DNA of 64,000 nt from Actinomycetota bacterium (GTDB lineage: Bacteria > Actinomycetota > Thermoleophilia > Miltoncostaeales > Miltoncostaeaceae). The first letter of the stretch is position 1; each line of letters opens with the position of its first letter. Positions 23,529 through 31,615 of the stretch are shown piece after piece. The stretch is from the NCBI GenBank assembly GCA_020636905.1, contig JACJWX010000010.1:1-64000 (forward strand). Reading direction: 5' to 3'. The position numbers and the translations under genes were made by a program. Under the pieces are notes generated by a model that saw nothing but the letters and a program-made list of their open reading frames with translations, was not told the DNA's origin and searched no databases.

Positions 23529-24192
23529 CTTCACCCTCCGGGGGTGGAAGTGAGTTGTGGAGATCTGCAACTTACCGACGCGTCATGTCGCCGTGCGAGT
23601 GGTTGTGGCACGACCCGCGTTCCCACGGTCGATTCGGTCCTGCAAGCGGCGCGCTCCCGGGATGCCTGGGTATTCCCTCGCCCCTGCGGCCGGGCCGGCC
23701 TCTCGCGTGCCGAAAAAGAACGTGCAGGCACCAAACTCCCGGGCGGGCACCCGGGATCAGGCCCTCGCCGACGGGCATCGGCGGCGCCACAATCCGAGGC
23801 GGTGGAGGCGGGCACCCTCCACCGCCTCGGTCGTTGTCCGCCCGAAACACGGAGCAGGACTCGTCCGTGCGTTGGAGCCCGACCTGAGCCGTTTCGCGGG
23901 GAAGGGCCCGATACTAGGAGCTGGACGCCCGCGGCATCTGATCATCGGCCGGCACTGGAGAGTCCTGACCAGGGATCTCGTGAGGTCCGGAGGCCTGCTG
24001 GACCAGTGCTGCACCGGCAAGTCGACCCGCACGACCGAGACCCCTCTTGTCTGAGGCGGTTTCGCCCCATCGAGCGGACCTGGGTGAGAACGGGTGTCCG
24101 GGCAGGCTCATACGATCGGTTCCGATTGTCGATCGTCGGCTCCAGCGAAGCGGCTTGCTGGAGCCGATGCCACCCGCAGGAGCGCGGATTCT
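23529..24192. other. Gene-poor 660-bp region with several hairpins
   Basis: No convincing gene: open frames here have no start signal and amino-acid composition like antisense or non-coding GC-rich DNA. The region holds a perfect 15-bp hairpin (23794-23830), a G/C-rich inverted repeat near 23735-23755 and a 7-bp inverted repeat CTCCAGC/GCTGGAG (24140-24163) shortly before the next gene. It must contain the mscL promoter. Confidence 0.5.
23794..23830. terminator. Perfect 15-bp hairpin, terminator-like
   Basis: Arms 23794-23808 and 23816-23830 pair perfectly around the 7-nt loop CGGGCAC. No U-tract follows on either strand, so it may be a structured RNA element or a boundary hairpin rather than a classical terminator. 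Confidence 0.4.
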
Positions 24193-25086
24193 TTGGTGGA
24201 GGAGCCATCCCCGTCAGCTGATTCTTCCGAGGTGACCGGCAAGCCGGGAGCGACCGAGCACGCGGGTCTCGCGGAGCAGGGCCTGCTGCTTGTGTCCCTC
24301 TTGGAGCGATTGAACCACGCCGTCGTGCCGCTTCGTTCGGTGTCGTGCAAACCACGCCAGCAGAAGGTCTTGGTGCTCGGCGCGTTCCTCGCTGCGCACG
24401 AGCTATCGCAGGGGGTGGCAGCAGAACTCCGCGCGGCTCGGGCGAGGAACGCGATGCGCCTCGCGCGGCACATCTACGAGCAGAGTCTGGAGCTACGGTA
24501 CGTGTTGGCGGATCCCGGGCGACGGTTCGAACAGATCCTGTCGAGTGAAGTGCACCAGCAGTTGGAGATCGCTAGCGGCATCAACGCGAAGGCGAGGATT
24601 CCGAAGCCGAAGCGCAGGGCGTTCGAGGCCCGGGACAAAGCGGCCCGAGAGCGGCAGAACGCAACCGCGGAACGCCGCAAGAAGAAGGAGCCGTACACCG
24701 CCAGCGATTGGGGCTTTCTGCCGAACCGCCGGGAGATGGCCCACGCAATCGGGGCGCTGAACGAGTACCAGCACTACTACCCCGCCGCGAGTTGGTACGC
24801 CCATCCCGGCATCCAGACCTACGATTCCTACCTTGTCCTCGTCGCCTCCGGGGAGGTTCGGGTCGCCAGGCGCACAGACAATCCGCACTTCCCAAACCAG
24901 GCCGCGTCCCTCGCGCTGGAGCAATTCATGGGGATCAGCGAACGAGCGAACTGGGTGCTCGGACCAGTTGCCGGACTGGGACCACGCCTGCGGGCAATCC
25001 GGGAAGACGGTGCTGCGAGCGTGGCAATGAGATCGGCTCCCGGCGCCACATTGAGGGCGCTGTTTGCTGGCTCAGGTTGGCGTTGA
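24193..25086 (+). CDS. DUF5677-like helical protein (accessory cassette)
   Basis: A 297-aa mainly helical protein. The pattern A-R-A-R-N-A-M-R-L-A-R-H-I-Y-E-Q-S-L-E followed by Y-V-L-A-D-P..R-F-E-Q-I-L resembles DUF5677-type proteins, as does the later Y-H..A-S-W-Y-A-H-P motif. A very basic middle stretch (K-P-K-R-R, E-R-R-K-K-K-E) could bind nucleic acid. The start is ambiguous: TTG 24193 (AGGAG 10 nt upstream), GTG 24196 or GTG 24232. It ends 1 nt before the DUF6338-like gene, so the two are translationally coupled. Function is unknown, and the family link is moderate. Confidence 0.6.
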   Translation: MVEEPSPSADSSEVTGKPGATEHAGLAEQGLLLVSLLERLNHAVVPLRSVSCKPRQQKVLVLGAFLAAHELSQGVAAELRAARARNAMRLARHIYEQSLELRYVLADPGRRFEQILSSEVHQQLEIASGINAKARIPKPKRRAFEARDKAARERQNATAERRKKKEPYTASDWGFLPNRREMAHAIGALNEYQHYYPAASWYAHPGIQTYDSYLVLVASGEVRVARRTDNPHFPNQAASLALEQFMGISERANWVLGPVAGLGPRLRAIREDGAASVAMRSAPGATLRALFAGSGWR

Positions 25087-25087
25087 G

Positions 25088-25780
25088 ATGACCGTCGTCG
25101 TTTCGCTGATCGTGATCACGGCTGTACTCCTGCCTGGTTTTATCGTGAACTGGGTCATCCAACGCCGACGCCCTCACGTCCGGCCGCAGGGAGATCTTCA
25201 GCTGGTCCTCGCCAGCTTGGTCAATGCAGCCGTCATCCACGTTGCCTTCCTCCCGTGGACCGCACGTCTCGTCCGGATGATCGACTCCAGACGCGAGTGG
25301 ATCGACCACACCACTGAGCTCACTGGCTACGCGGCCACCCTCCTGACTGCGTCCGTTGCACTGGGACTGGTCTTCCGGGGACTGCACCGGTTACTTCATC
25401 CCGATCGCACGCCGTCACACCGCTGGTGGGGCCGAACACCCGTGGCCCAGCACCTCGCGGCCCTCACCGGCGTGCTCGTCGACCACGATCCGCCTCGCGC
25501 CTGGGATCAGGTCGCCCGGAGTTTGGCCGAGCGAGGTGGCTGGGTCGTCGTTAAGCCACGCGACCATCCGGCCGTTGTCGGACGATTTGGTGAGCGATCA
25601 CGCATTACGTTCTCACCAACCGAGGACCATGACATCCTTGTCGAGGAGCTCTGGTGGAGCGACCAATATGGCAATCCACTCGCGGCCGTCCAACCGCAGC
25701 GGGCAATCTGGTTGCCGATCACTGAAGTCGAGTACATGCAAGTCATCTGGCCGAGCGAAGGAGCGGGCGATGATGCCTGA
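25088..25780 (+). CDS. DUF6338-like membrane protein
   Basis: A 230-aa protein with an N-terminal membrane helix beginning V-V-S-L-I-V-I-T-A-V-L-L-P-G-F-I-V, two more hydrophobic segments (about 36-60, 80-100), and a soluble C-terminal domain with W-D-Q-V-A, W-V-V-V-K, E-D-H-D-I-L-V-E-E-L-W-W and a final I-W-L-P-I-T-E-V-E. This layout matches DUF6338 proteins (P-G-F in TM1; W-D, W-V and D-I-Y-L-E-E strands). It is joined to the gene before by TGAgATG and overlaps the next by 11 nt. Function is unknown. Confidence 0.65.
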   Translation: MTVVVSLIVITAVLLPGFIVNWVIQRRRPHVRPQGDLQLVLASLVNAAVIHVAFLPWTARLVRMIDSRREWIDHTTELTGYAATLLTASVALGLVFRGLHRLLHPDRTPSHRWWGRTPVAQHLAALTGVLVDHDPPRAWDQVARSLAERGGWVVVKPRDHPAVVGRFGERSRITFSPTEDHDILVEELWWSDQYGNPLAAVQPQRAIWLPITEVEYMQVIWPSEGAGDDA

Positions 25781-25970
25781 AGAACTGGAACCGCCTCACC
25801 GCACCGTGGAGATCCGCGAAGGAAGCGTGGCTGGAACGGTCACGCCCTCAGCGACGCCCGCCCCTGCCGCACCACCCCCTGGGGCAGTCAACTTCATGAC
25901 GGGCGTCCCCACCGACTCGGGCGGTGCGGGTGGCGCTGTTCCGACGCCAGACGCCACCCAGGGCGACTAA
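25770..25970 (+). CDS. 66-aa Pro/Gly-rich small protein of the accessory cassette
   Basis: A short protein starting at tandem ATG codons (25770/25773) with AAGGAGCG 4 nt upstream, overlapping the DUF6338-like gene by 11 nt. The N-terminal 25 residues are charged (M-P-E-E-L-E-P-P-H-R), the rest is rich in Pro, Ala, Gly and Thr and looks disordered. No family recognised. The ribosome binding site and coupling make it a likely real gene. Confidence 0.5.
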   Translation: MMPEELEPPHRTVEIREGSVAGTVTPSATPAPAAPPPGAVNFMTGVPTDSGGAGGAVPTPDATQGD

Positions 25971-26000
25971 GTGTCGCGCTCCTGGGAGGACGCGGCGACC

Positions 26001-26144
26001 ATGGCTACCACCCTCACGCCCGCGATCAACGACGTTCCGACAGGAACGCCGAGGGCGGTAGTCAACGCCAAACAGCGTCACGCGTCACACAAGCACCGAC
26101 GGGCGCCTGGCATGCCACCCCCCGAAGCCCGCGAGGGAAGCTAG
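26001..26144 (+). CDS. 47-aa basic small protein
   Basis: ATG 26001 has GGGAGGA about 10 nt upstream. The protein is hydrophilic and basic in the middle (A-K-Q-R-H-A-S-H-K-H-R-R) and proline-rich at the end. It follows the 66-aa gene by 30 bases on the same strand and ends 36 bases before tRNA-Pro. Its reality rests on the ribosome binding site and context only. Confidence 0.35.
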   Translation: MATTLTPAINDVPTGTPRAVVNAKQRHASHKHRRAPGMPPPEAREGS

Positions 26145-26179
26145 GCCCGACTCTTCCAGGAGGGTTCCAGAACCCCGTA

Positions 26180-26253
26180 TCGGGACGGCCGGATTCGAAC
26201 CGGCGACCCCCGGCACCCAAAGCCGGTGCGCTACCAGGCTGCGCCACGTCCCG
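26180..26253 (-). tRNA. tRNA-Pro (anticodon UGG)
   Basis: A 74-nt cloverleaf on the minus strand: acceptor CGGGACG/CGTCCCG, D arm GCGC..GCGC, loop with anticodon TGG (C-T-T-T-G-G-G), T arm with TTCGAAT. Its 3' end faces the accessory cassette, the side integrases usually use, but no repeat of the tRNA end was found. Confidence 0.94.
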
Positions 26254-26294
26254 TAGGCCTCGCACGGTAGCGGACCGATGCCCCCAGAGCGTGA

Positions 26295-27611
26295 TCAGCC
26301 GCGCTTGCGGCGATACAGCTGTTCGTCGGCCTGCTCGAGCAGTTCGATCGGGTCGGCGCCCGGGGTCACGGGGACGACGCCCAGCGACACTCCGACCCCT
26401 TCCAGTCCCGAGTCACCGCCGAACGTCTCCTCGAGCGTCTGCTGGATCGCCCGGGTCGCGTCGGCCACCGAGTCTCCGCCGATGGACAGCCAGAGGCCGA
26501 ACTCGTCGCCGCCCAGCCGCCCGACCTCGCCGTGCCGGTTGAGGACGCGCGCGACCTCCACGAGCAGCAGATCGCCCATGCGGTGTCCGTGCCGATCGTT
26601 GACCTGCTTGAAGTTGTCGATGTCGAGGAGCATCACCGACCCGCCGTCATCCTCGGCGATGTGCGCGCGCACCGCCTGGAGCCACGCCCGCCGGTTCAGC
26701 ACACCCGTCAGGTCGTCGACGCGGGCAAGCTCCTCCAGGCGCATCACCTGCTCGCCGAGGCCCACGTCGGTGGTCACACCGTGGCCGCTCAGGGCGGCTT
26801 CGGCCACCTCGTCGAGCACCTGGGCGTCCATCCCGAGCCGCGTCAGCGCACGGCTCGTGAGGTCGGCGTCGAGCGTCCGGCCGTCGAGCAGCCCCACGAT
26901 CGCGTTGGCCAGCTGCACGCAGGCCACCTCACGCGTCGCCGCCGCCGCGCCGTCATGCGTGCCGTGGTGGTCGCGAATCGCGTCGGCCACCTCTCGCGGG
27001 AGGCCCCACTTGCGGGCAAGCATGCCCCCCGCGATGGCATGGTCGCTCCCGAAGCGGTCGCGCTCGGCCGCGGCCCGCGTGACACCCCCGGGAAACCGAC
27101 TCGCCAGATCGTCGACGGCCTGATCACCGAAGGCAAGGGGCATCACCAGCTTGCCGACGTCGTGGAGCAAGCCCGCGAGGTGCGGCACGTCCATTCCAAC
27201 GCCGGCATGCTCGGCGATGGCGGCGGCGGTACTCCCCACCGCCACCGCGTGGACATGCATGTGCCCCCTGGAGGGGCTGCCGTTCCCGGGCACCTGCTCG
27301 AGGAAGCGATAGGTCGCCGCCTCGATGGCGAGGCGCTTGACCGCCGCCCGGCCGACAAGCGTGACGGCCTGACGAATGGTGCTGGCACGGACCGGCCGCG
27401 CGTTGTGGGCCGAATTGGCGAACCGCAGCAGGTTCGCGGCGAAGGCCTCGTCCGATTCCATGACGCTGACGAGCTGCCCCGTCGAGGACTCCGGATCGTC
27501 GACGAGGGTGACCACTCGGGCAACGGTTCCGCTGAGCACCGGGAGGTTGCCCAGCGCGTCGATCGCGCGCGTCAGCCGGGCATCAGAGTTCGTCTTGGAG
27601 GCGTCGGTCAT
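26295..27611 (-). CDS. HDOD-GGDEF protein (diguanylate cyclase)
   Basis: A 438-aa soluble protein. Residues about 10-250 form an HDOD domain (L-P-V-L-S-G-T-V-A-R-V-V, A-N-L-L-R-F-A-N-S-A, G-L-L-H-D-V-G-K-L with H-D, and a later D-H-H-G-T-H). The C-terminal GGDEF domain begins V-D-D-L-T-G-V-L-N-R-R and keeps R-L-G-G-D-E-F, so cyclase activity is expected. ATG 27611 is the plausible start; two earlier in-frame starts exist (the outermost at 27815). HDOD plus GGDEF combines a metal-dependent signalling fold with c-di-GMP synthesis. It lies just before the end of the B6 operon. Confidence 0.83.
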   Translation of the reverse strand: MTDASKTNSDARLTRAIDALGNLPVLSGTVARVVTLVDDPESSTGQLVSVMESDEAFAANLLRFANSAHNARPVRASTIRQAVTLVGRAAVKRLAIEAATYRFLEQVPGNGSPSRGHMHVHAVAVGSTAAAIAEHAGVGMDVPHLAGLLHDVGKLVMPLAFGDQAVDDLASRFPGGVTRAAAERDRFGSDHAIAGGMLARKWGLPREVADAIRDHHGTHDGAAAATREVACVQLANAIVGLLDGRTLDADLTSRALTRLGMDAQVLDEVAEAALSGHGVTTDVGLGEQVMRLEELARVDDLTGVLNRRAWLQAVRAHIAEDDGGSVMLLDIDNFKQVNDRHGHRMGDLLLVEVARVLNRHGEVGRLGGDEFGLWLSIGGDSVADATRAIQQTLEETFGGDSGLEGVGVSLGVVPVTPGADPIELLEQADEQLYRRKRG

Positions 27612-27827
27612 AGGCAATGTCGACCACTTCGGCGAGGACGGTCGTCTCGGGGCGACGTTGCGAGCGTTTTCGTCCCCATGCCCTGCCATCGGCCGGTCCG
27701 GCCCGCGCTTGAGCCGCAGGCCCTCCTCGCGACACCACGATGGAGGTGGTCGCAGTTTTTGAGCCGCACGGGCGACCGTTCGCCCCCTCGGACCGTCGCG
27801 CGAGCGAGCGATCACGACCCCACCCTG

Positions 27828-27865
27828 CGCCGGGCGGACCGCGTCCGAGACGGGTCCGCCCGGCG
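27828..27865 (-). terminator. 13-bp GC hairpin after the left B6 operon
   Basis: Arms 27828-27840 and 27853-27865 pair perfectly around a 12-nt loop, only 6 nt past the stop of the alcohol dehydrogenase, the last gene of the leftward operon. No U-tract follows; many GC-rich genomes terminate with such hairpins. Confidence 0.5.
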
Positions 27866-27871
27866 GCAGGC

Positions 27872-28903
27872 TCAGGTGGTCATGACGATCTTCGTGGCCT
27901 CGCGGGCGTCGAACATCCGGTACGCCTCGGCGGCGTCGGCCAGCGGCATCCGATGCGTGACGATCGCCGAGGGATCCATTCCGTGGTTGGCGATCAAGTC
28001 CAGAAGACCGTCGCGGTCGTTGGTCGGATCACCGATGGTGAACCGCAGCGTGAGTTCGTGCTCGAACATGTGCAGGTTGTCGAGCGGGAAGTCGGGCTCG
28101 AAGTGCGCGCCCACGACCGAGACCATGCCGCGGCCCCGGGCGAGTCGCAGCGCCGCGTCCAGTGCCGCCGGCGCGCCGGCCGCCTCGACCACCACGTCGG
28201 CCCCAATTCCCCCGCTCGCGTCATCGATCGCGTCGCGCGCTCCGTCGATCGACACGGCTTCGGCACCGAGCGCCTCTGCGAGTCCGGCTCGCTCCGGAAT
28301 GCCGTCGACCGCGATCACCCGGGCGCCCAGGTGAACCGCCGACAGCACGGCCATCAGGCCCACCGGTCCGCACCCGACCACGGCGACGAGGTCCCCGGCC
28401 TGGACGCCACCGCGCACCACCGCGCCGTAGCCGGTCGGGAGAATGTCCGCGACGAACACCGCCGCCTCGTCCGAGACGTCGTCCGGGATGGCACCGAGGG
28501 ACAGATCGGCCGCGGGAATGCGCACGAGCTCAGCCTGCCCGCCGTCGAGGCGCGGGTAGACCCCCGAGTACCCGAACAGGGCCCGCCCGTCGCACTGGGT
28601 GGGGCGGCCCGCCCGGCAGGACGGGCACGACCCATCGCGGATCATGCTGCTGTTCACCACCCGCTGGCCCGGGCGGAACGTCCGGACGTCCGGCCCGACC
28701 TCGCGGACGACGCCGACGAACTCGTGGCCGAGCACGGTTCCCGACTCGAACCCCGGCGTGTGGCCGTGGTACGGGAACAGATCGGCCCCGCAGATCGCCG
28801 TGGCGGTCACCTCGACGATCGCGTCACCGGGTTCACTGATCACCGGGTCCGGGACGTCCAGGACCTGCACGTCGCCGGGTCCCACGAGCACGACGGCCTT
28901 CAT
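27872..28903 (-). CDS. Zinc-dependent alcohol dehydrogenase (MDR family)
   Basis: A 343-aa MDR enzyme. G-H-E-F-V-G-V-V marks the catalytic-zinc region with C in T-A-I-C-G-A-D, and the NAD fold has V-G-C-G-P-V-G. The structural-zinc loop C-P-S-C-R-A-G-R-P-T-Q-C has only three visible cysteines, so that zinc may be missing. It is the last gene of the leftward operon, 53 bases after the GMC oxidase gene. In this context oxidation of an alcohol group of a pyridoxine derivative (for example the 5'-CH2OH of 4-pyridoxate) is a plausible role, but a general alcohol dehydrogenase is equally possible. Confidence 0.82.
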   Translation of the reverse strand: MKAVVLVGPGDVQVLDVPDPVISEPGDAIVEVTATAICGADLFPYHGHTPGFESGTVLGHEFVGVVREVGPDVRTFRPGQRVVNSSMIRDGSCPSCRAGRPTQCDGRALFGYSGVYPRLDGGQAELVRIPAADLSLGAIPDDVSDEAAVFVADILPTGYGAVVRGGVQAGDLVAVVGCGPVGLMAVLSAVHLGARVIAVDGIPERAGLAEALGAEAVSIDGARDAIDDASGGIGADVVVEAAGAPAALDAALRLARGRGMVSVVGAHFEPDFPLDNLHMFEHELTLRFTIGDPTNDRDGLLDLIANHGMDPSAIVTHRMPLADAAEAYRMFDAREATKIVMTT

Positions 28904-28956
28904 CGGGGGCCTCCGATCGATTGATGTGTTGACGCCTCAGCGGTCACGGTCTCCGG

Positions 28957-30489
28957 TCACCCCTCCGTCCGACCGACGATCAGGTCCGCGCCGCGCTCGG
29001 CCAATGCGAGCACCGCGGCGTGGACCGGTCCGGTGGTGATCGCGGGAATCACCGACGAGTCGACGATCCGGAGCCCGTCGAGCCCGTGGACACAGAGCGC
29101 CCCGTCCACGACCGAGGTGGTCGCGTCGCGGCCCATCGCGCACGTGCCGACGGGGTGGTGGTGCGTGATGGCGGCACGGCTGATGAACGCGTCGAGGTCG
29201 TCGTCGCGCTCCACCGCCGACCCCGGCAGCAGCTCCTCGGCCCGCCACTCGTCCATGGCGCCGGCGTGTCCCACGCGCCGCGCCAGCCGGAGCGCGGCCC
29301 GGAAGCGGTCCCGGTCGTAGGCGTCGCTGAGATACGCGGGGTCGATGACCGGCTGGTCGAGCGGGCCGGCACCGCCGAGGGTGATACGGCCCCGGCTCCG
29401 GGGGTGGCAGACGCCGAAGAAGATCGTGTACGCGGAGCCCGGTTCCGGAGCCGTGAAGCACTCGCTCACGGCCGGCAACAGCACGCAGGTGATGACGATG
29501 TCGGGGGCGGCCTCACCGGCCTCGTTCACGTAGAGCAGCGACTCGGAATGCTGGAGCTGCGATGACGCCACCGGTCGCCGCGCCCGATAGACGTTGCCGG
29601 CGGCGAGCATGTGGTCGTGGAGGTTGCCGCCAACGGCGGGGAGTTCGTGCCGACAGGCGATGCCGTGCGGGCTCAGGTCGTCGGGCGCTCCGATCCCCGA
29701 TCGCATCAGGATCAGCGGCGACGCGATGGATCCCGCGGCGAGAACCACCTCGCCGGCCATGATCCGGCGTCCCTCCCCGGCGACGTCGGCGGTGACGCCG
29801 ATCGCCCGGTCGCCGTCCATGAGCACCCGGTCGACCACGGCGTCGGTGACGACCTCGAGGTTGGGACGGTCGCGCACCGGGTCGAGGTAGGCGGCGGCCG
29901 CGCTCACCCGATGCCCGTCACGGATCATGAGGCTGTTGCGCGCCGCACCCTGCATTCCCGCCGGACCGTTGTGCTCGCCGATCCAGGGGTGGCCGACCTC
30001 CTGCACGGCCCGCAGGTACGCCTCGGCGACGGGGTGCAGCTGCGGAGGCAGCCAGACGGTCATGGGACCGTCCCCGCCGTGGTGGTCCGAGGCCCCTTCC
30101 GAGAACGACTCGGACCGCATGAAGTACGGCAGCAGGTGCTCGTACGACCAGCCTTCGTCGGCCGTCGCGGCCGCCCATACCTCGAAGTCGGCCGGATGGC
30201 CGCGGACGTGGCCCATGGCGTGGAGCTGGCTGGTCCCGCCCACGAGACGCCCTCGCGGCCAGTGGAAGCTCCGCCCTGCGGCGTGGGGCTGCGGGACGGT
30301 GTGGTACCCCCAGTCGTAGGGGGCATCGCCCAGGAACGGCCACTGCAGGGGATCGAGCAACCTGGGATCGTTGGGCGGGCCACCGGCCTCGATCAGGAGC
30401 ACGGTCCGGGTGGGGTCCTCCGAGAGCCGTGCCGCGAGCACGCAGCCGGCCGAGCCGGCACCCACGACGACCACGTCCGGCTGTGCCAT
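28957..30489 (-). CDS. GMC-family FAD oxidoreductase, candidate pyridoxine 4-oxidase
   Basis: A 510-aa flavoprotein with N-terminal dinucleotide motif V-V-G-A-G-S-A-G-C-V-L-A and E-A-G-G, the G-R-L-V-G-G-T-S-Q-L-H GMC signature, and a C-terminal catalytic-His region H-H-H-P-V-G-T-C-A-M-G. Both pyridoxine 4-oxidase and 4-pyridoxate dehydrogenase of the Mesorhizobium loti vitamin B6 pathway are, to my knowledge, FAD enzymes of this class, so in this operon it could oxidise pyridoxine to pyridoxal or 4-pyridoxate to its 5-formyl derivative. It is 10 bases downstream of the alanine dehydrogenase gene. The substrate cannot be settled from sequence. Confidence 0.8.
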   Translation of the reverse strand: MAQPDVVVVGAGSAGCVLAARLSEDPTRTVLLIEAGGPPNDPRLLDPLQWPFLGDAPYDWGYHTVPQPHAAGRSFHWPRGRLVGGTSQLHAMGHVRGHPADFEVWAAATADEGWSYEHLLPYFMRSESFSEGASDHHGGDGPMTVWLPPQLHPVAEAYLRAVQEVGHPWIGEHNGPAGMQGAARNSLMIRDGHRVSAAAAYLDPVRDRPNLEVVTDAVVDRVLMDGDRAIGVTADVAGEGRRIMAGEVVLAAGSIASPLILMRSGIGAPDDLSPHGIACRHELPAVGGNLHDHMLAAGNVYRARRPVASSQLQHSESLLYVNEAGEAAPDIVITCVLLPAVSECFTAPEPGSAYTIFFGVCHPRSRGRITLGGAGPLDQPVIDPAYLSDAYDRDRFRAALRLARRVGHAGAMDEWRAEELLPGSAVERDDDLDAFISRAAITHHHPVGTCAMGRDATTSVVDGALCVHGLDGLRIVDSSVIPAITTGPVHAAVLALAERGADLIVGRTEG

Positions 30490-30499
30490 CAGCGCCCCC

Positions 30500-31615
30500 T
30501 CATCCGCTCATCACGGCTTCGACGGGCTGCCAGGTGTCCCCGAGCGATTCGGCGACCTCCCTGCTGGTGAGTCGCCCGTCCATCGCACTGACACCCCGTC
30601 GCAGCGGGGCCGATTCCCGGATGGCTGCGGCGGCGCCCATGTCGGCGATGAGCCGCACGTACGGCAGGGTCGCGCCGGTGAGACCGAGCGTGGACGTGAG
30701 CGGGACGATGCCCGGCATGTTCGCCACGCAGTAGTGCAGCACACCGTCGACCGTGTAGATCGGGTCGTGGTGGGTGGTCGGTCGGGAGGTCTCGAAGCAG
30801 CCTCCCTGGTCGATGGCCACGTCGACCAGCACGGCGCCGTCCCGGATCCGGGCGAGGTCCTCGCGGTGCACGATGTGGGGAGCGCGGGCACCGGCGACCA
30901 GCACCGCCCCGATGACCATGTCCGCCCCCTGCAGTTCGCGTCTGACCGCCGCAGCCGTGGACGCCACGAGCCGCACGTGACCGCCCAGCTCGACCTCGAG
31001 GCGCCGCAGGCGATCGGCGGAGCGCTCGATGACGGTGACCTCCGCGCCCATGCCCAGGGCGATCCTGGCTGCGTTGGTCCCGACGGTCCCTCCGCCGATC
31101 ACCACGACTCGCGCCGGTGGGACGCCGGGGAGCCCCGCCAGCAGCACGCCGCGACCGCCGTTGCGCCGCTCCAGGGCGTGCGCGCCCACCTGGGGGGCGA
31201 GGCGTCCGGCGACCTCGGACATGGGTTCGAGAAGCGGCATCCGCCCGTCGTCGGTTCGAACCATCTCGTAGGCGATCGCCGTGGCTCCGGATGCGACCAG
31301 GGCCCGGGTCAGCTCGGGATCGGGTGCCAGGTGCAGAAAGGTGAACAGCGTCTGCCCGTTCCGCAGGCTCGGCCACTCGGAGGGCTGAGGCTCCTTGACC
31401 TTGACCACGAGGTCGGCCTCCCGCCACGCGTCCGCGGCGTCGCAGAGCACGCCGCCCTCGTCGGCGTACGCGTCATCCGGAAAGCCGCTGCCCGCTCCCG
31501 CGCCGCGCTCGACGAGCACCGTGTGGCCGGCGTCGACGAGTTCTCCCGCCCCTTCCGGGGTGAGTCCCACGCGGTGCTCGTCTGCCTTGATCTCGCGGAG
31601 GACGGCGACTCGCAT
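30500..31615 (-). CDS. ald: Alanine dehydrogenase
   Basis: A 371-aa NAD-dependent enzyme interconverting L-alanine with pyruvate and ammonia. It begins M-R-V-A-V-L-R-E-I-K and contains V-G-L-T-P-E-G-A, V-V-K-V-K-E-P, F-T-F-L-H-L-A, the cofactor loop V-V-I-G-G-G-T-V-G-T-N-A-A and V-D-V-A-I-D-Q-G-G-C-F-E-T-S, all typical of Ald. The start overlaps the previous gene's stop (TGATG). Lying in the operon with pyridoxamine-pyruvate aminotransferase, which turns pyruvate into alanine, it would regenerate the amino acceptor. Confidence 0.92.
   Translation of the reverse strand: MRVAVLREIKADEHRVGLTPEGAGELVDAGHTVLVERGAGAGSGFPDDAYADEGGVLCDAADAWREADLVVKVKEPQPSEWPSLRNGQTLFTFLHLAPDPELTRALVASGATAIAYEMVRTDDGRMPLLEPMSEVAGRLAPQVGAHALERRNGGRGVLLAGLPGVPPARVVVIGGGTVGTNAARIALGMGAEVTVIERSADRLRRLEVELGGHVRLVASTAAAVRRELQGADMVIGAVLVAGARAPHIVHREDLARIRDGAVLVDVAIDQGGCFETSRPTTHHDPIYTVDGVLHYCVANMPGIVPLTSTLGLTGATLPYVRLIADMGAAAAIRESAPLRRGVSAMDGRLTSREVAESLGDTWQPVEAVMSG

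Noticed and set aside
23544..24221. 225-codon frame between mscL and the accessory cassette
   Set aside because: No start signal, composition not protein-like, runs through strong hairpins.
26180..26253. tRNA-Pro as an integrase attachment site for the accessory cassette
   Set aside because: No direct repeat of the tRNA 3' end and no integrase gene were found between 23.5 and 26.2 kb.
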